A stretch of 15,679 bases of DNA from the NCBI GenBank assembly GCA_946479405.1, contig CAMLGD010000060.1:1-15679 (forward strand), given 5' to 3'. Positions 14,517 through 15,679 of the stretch are shown here, in pieces. Numbering within the stretch: position 1 is the first letter of the stretch; each line of letters opens with the position of its first letter. This stretch comes from an uncultured Vogesella sp. GTDB taxonomy: Bacteria; Pseudomonadota; Gammaproteobacteria; Burkholderiales; Chromobacteriaceae. The translations under genes were made by a program, and so were the position numbers. Under the pieces are notes generated by a model, which was given only the letters and a program-made list of their open reading frames with translations, did no database searches and had not been told where the DNA came from.

Positions 14517-15679
14517 ATGCTCAAGCGTGTTGTGATCTTGATCGCGGGTTTCATCGCCGCGGCCAGCGTATTGCTGGCCGGTCTGGTGGTCATCGCGATC
14601 ATTGTGACTTATCCGCGCCTGCCCAGCCTGGACATTCTCACTGATTACCGTCCCAAAATGCCGCTGCGTGTTTACACCGCAGACAATGTACTGATCGGCG
14701 AATTTGGCGAAGAGCGCCGCTCTTTTACCCGCATTCAAGATGTGCCGCAATACATGAAACAGGCATTGCTGGCAGCCGAAGATGAGCGCTTTTACCAGCA
14801 TGGCGGTATTGATTACCTGGGGGTAATGCGTGCTGCTGTTGGAAATATAGTATCAGGACGCACGCATTCGGGTGCAAGCACCATCACCATGCAGGTGGCC
14901 AAGAATTTCTTCTTGTCGAGTGAGCGAACCTTCACACGTAAATTCAATGAAGCGCTACTGGCATTCAAGATTGAGCATACTTTATCGAAAGACCAGATTC
15001 TCGAGCTGTATATCAATCAGATTTACCTGGGGCAGCGCGCCTATGGTTTTGCCGCTGCCGCACAGGCTTATTACGGTAAGCCGTTGAATACGCTCAGCAT
15101 TGCCGAGATGGCGATGCTGGCCGGCCTGCCTAAAGCACCGTCCACATATAACCCGGTCGTCAACCCGGAGCGGGCACACCTGCGGCAACTGTATGTTTTA
15201 CGGCGCATGTATGAGCTGCGCTTTATTTCCGCCGAGCAGTATGAGGCTGCCAAGGTAGAAAAACTGGTGTTGGCGCGGCAGACGCTGGATAGCAGCCTGC
15301 CGGCACAGTACGTGGCGGAGATGGTGCGTCAGGCGATGTATGGCCGTTACAAGGAGGCCGCCTATACCGAGGGCTACCGCGTGTTTACCACGCTGGACAG
15401 CCATCATCAGCAGTGGGCATTCGATTCGCTACGTGCCGGGCTGATGGATTACGACCGCCGCCAGTCATATCGCGGGCCGGAATCTTTTGTCGATCTGTCC
15501 GCCATTCCGCAGGAAGAGCTAGAGGAAACGCTGGACGAGACCTTGTCCGCCATCCGCGACAGCGGCAATCTGCAACCGGCCATTGTGCTGGCGGCCAACC
15601 CTGCGCGGGTGCAGTTGTACCTGCGTGGCGGCAAGCGGGTGAATGTCAGCGGCAGCGGCCTCAGCTTTGCCCGCTTCGC
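14517..15679 (+). CDS. mrcA: Penicillin-binding protein 1A, bifunctional glycosyltransferase/transpeptidase, 3' end missing
   Basis: Class A penicillin-binding protein that polymerises lipid II and cross-links peptidoglycan. The first 387 codons are present and the frame is still open at the right edge; the full family length is about 770-850 residues. It opens with a short basic segment and a transmembrane anchor (MLKRVVILIAGFIAAASVLLAG, then a hydrophobic run to about residue 31). The GT51 glycosyltransferase domain has all main motifs: AAEDERFYQHGGID with catalytic E88, GASTITMQVAKNFFLS, KDQILELYINQIYLGQRAYG and LAGLPKAPSTYNP. After it comes the start of the OB-like insert and linker that distinguishes PBP1A (from TLDSHHQQWAFDSL). 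The transpeptidase serine lies outside the window. The gene is divergent from pilM with 132 bases between. It is also called ponA. Confidence 0.95.
   Translation, partial: MLKRVVILIAGFIAAASVLLAGLVVIAIIVTYPRLPSLDILTDYRPKMPLRVYTADNVLIGEFGEERRSFTRIQDVPQYMKQALLAAEDERFYQHGGIDYLGVMRAAVGNIVSGRTHSGASTITMQVAKNFFLSSERTFTRKFNEALLAFKIEHTLSKDQILELYINQIYLGQRAYGFAAAAQAYYGKPLNTLSIAEMAMLAGLPKAPSTYNPVVNPERAHLRQLYVLRRMYELRFISAEQYEAAKVEKLVLARQTLDSSLPAQYVAEMVRQAMYGRYKEAAYTEGYRVFTTLDSHHQQWAFDSLRAGLMDYDRRQSYRGPESFVDLSAIPQEELEETLDETLSAIRDSGNLQPAIVLAANPARVQLYLRGGKRVNVSGSGLSFARF

Noticed and set aside
1..15679. Neisserial DNA uptake sequence, CRISPR repeats, insertion sequences or RNA genes
   Set aside because: No copy of GCCGTCTGAA or its complement, no spaced repeats, no transposase and no tRNA/rRNA-like segment was noticed by eye; an exact-match and covariance-model scan would be needed to be sure.

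Overview
The window reads as a chromosomal segment of a fairly GC-rich Gram-negative betaproteobacterium. The gene order pilM-pilN-pilO-pilP-pilQ-aroK-aroB, a divergent penicillin-binding protein 1A gene, a ComP/PilE-type minor pilin and a FimV-type domain protein all fit Neisseriales, most likely the Chromobacteriaceae side (Chromobacterium, Vogesella, Aquitalea and relatives). This placement is inferred from gene order and protein style; no database search was possible. No insertion sequence, prophage gene, CRISPR array, rRNA or tRNA is visible.

Region 1 (1-6089, plus strand) is a tightly packed envelope-glycan operon: an O-antigen ligase-like polymer transferase cut by the left edge, a GT4 glycosyltransferase, the lipid A flippase MsbA, a second related GT4 glycosyltransferase, and a NodB-type polysaccharide deacetylase. 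Genes overlap or nearly touch (8-base overlap, 12-base gap, 1-base gap, 14-base overlap). The run closes with a strong intrinsic terminator that contains the last stop codon. Together they would build and modify a lipopolysaccharide core or related glycan, flip the lipid A-core and attach a polymer.

Region 2 (6090-7312, plus strand) starts with about 270 non-coding bases, AT-richer towards the end and holding a repeated small palindrome. Two translationally coupled prepilin-like genes follow: a FimT/GspH-type pseudopilin and a ComP/PilE-type minor pilin.

Region 3 (7313-14384, minus strand, transcribed right to left) is the type IV pilus assembly operon pilMNOPQ, running on into aroK and aroB of the shikimate pathway and then a short cytoplasmic FimV C-terminal-like protein. 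Its stop codon directly abuts the stop of the convergent minor pilin gene. Between pilQ and aroK a terminator-like hairpin with a seven-T run lies inside the first codons of aroK.

Region 4 (14385-15679) is the divergent intergenic region, with a consensus -10 box, and the 5' two-fifths or so of a penicillin-binding protein 1A gene (mrcA/ponA) that leaves the window on the right.

Most of the window is ordinary core genome. The parts most worth a second look are the pilin pair with its palindromic leader region, the minimal FimV-like protein, the hairpin inside the aroK start, and the paired glycosyltransferases around msbA. Nothing seen amounts to a clearly undescribed system.
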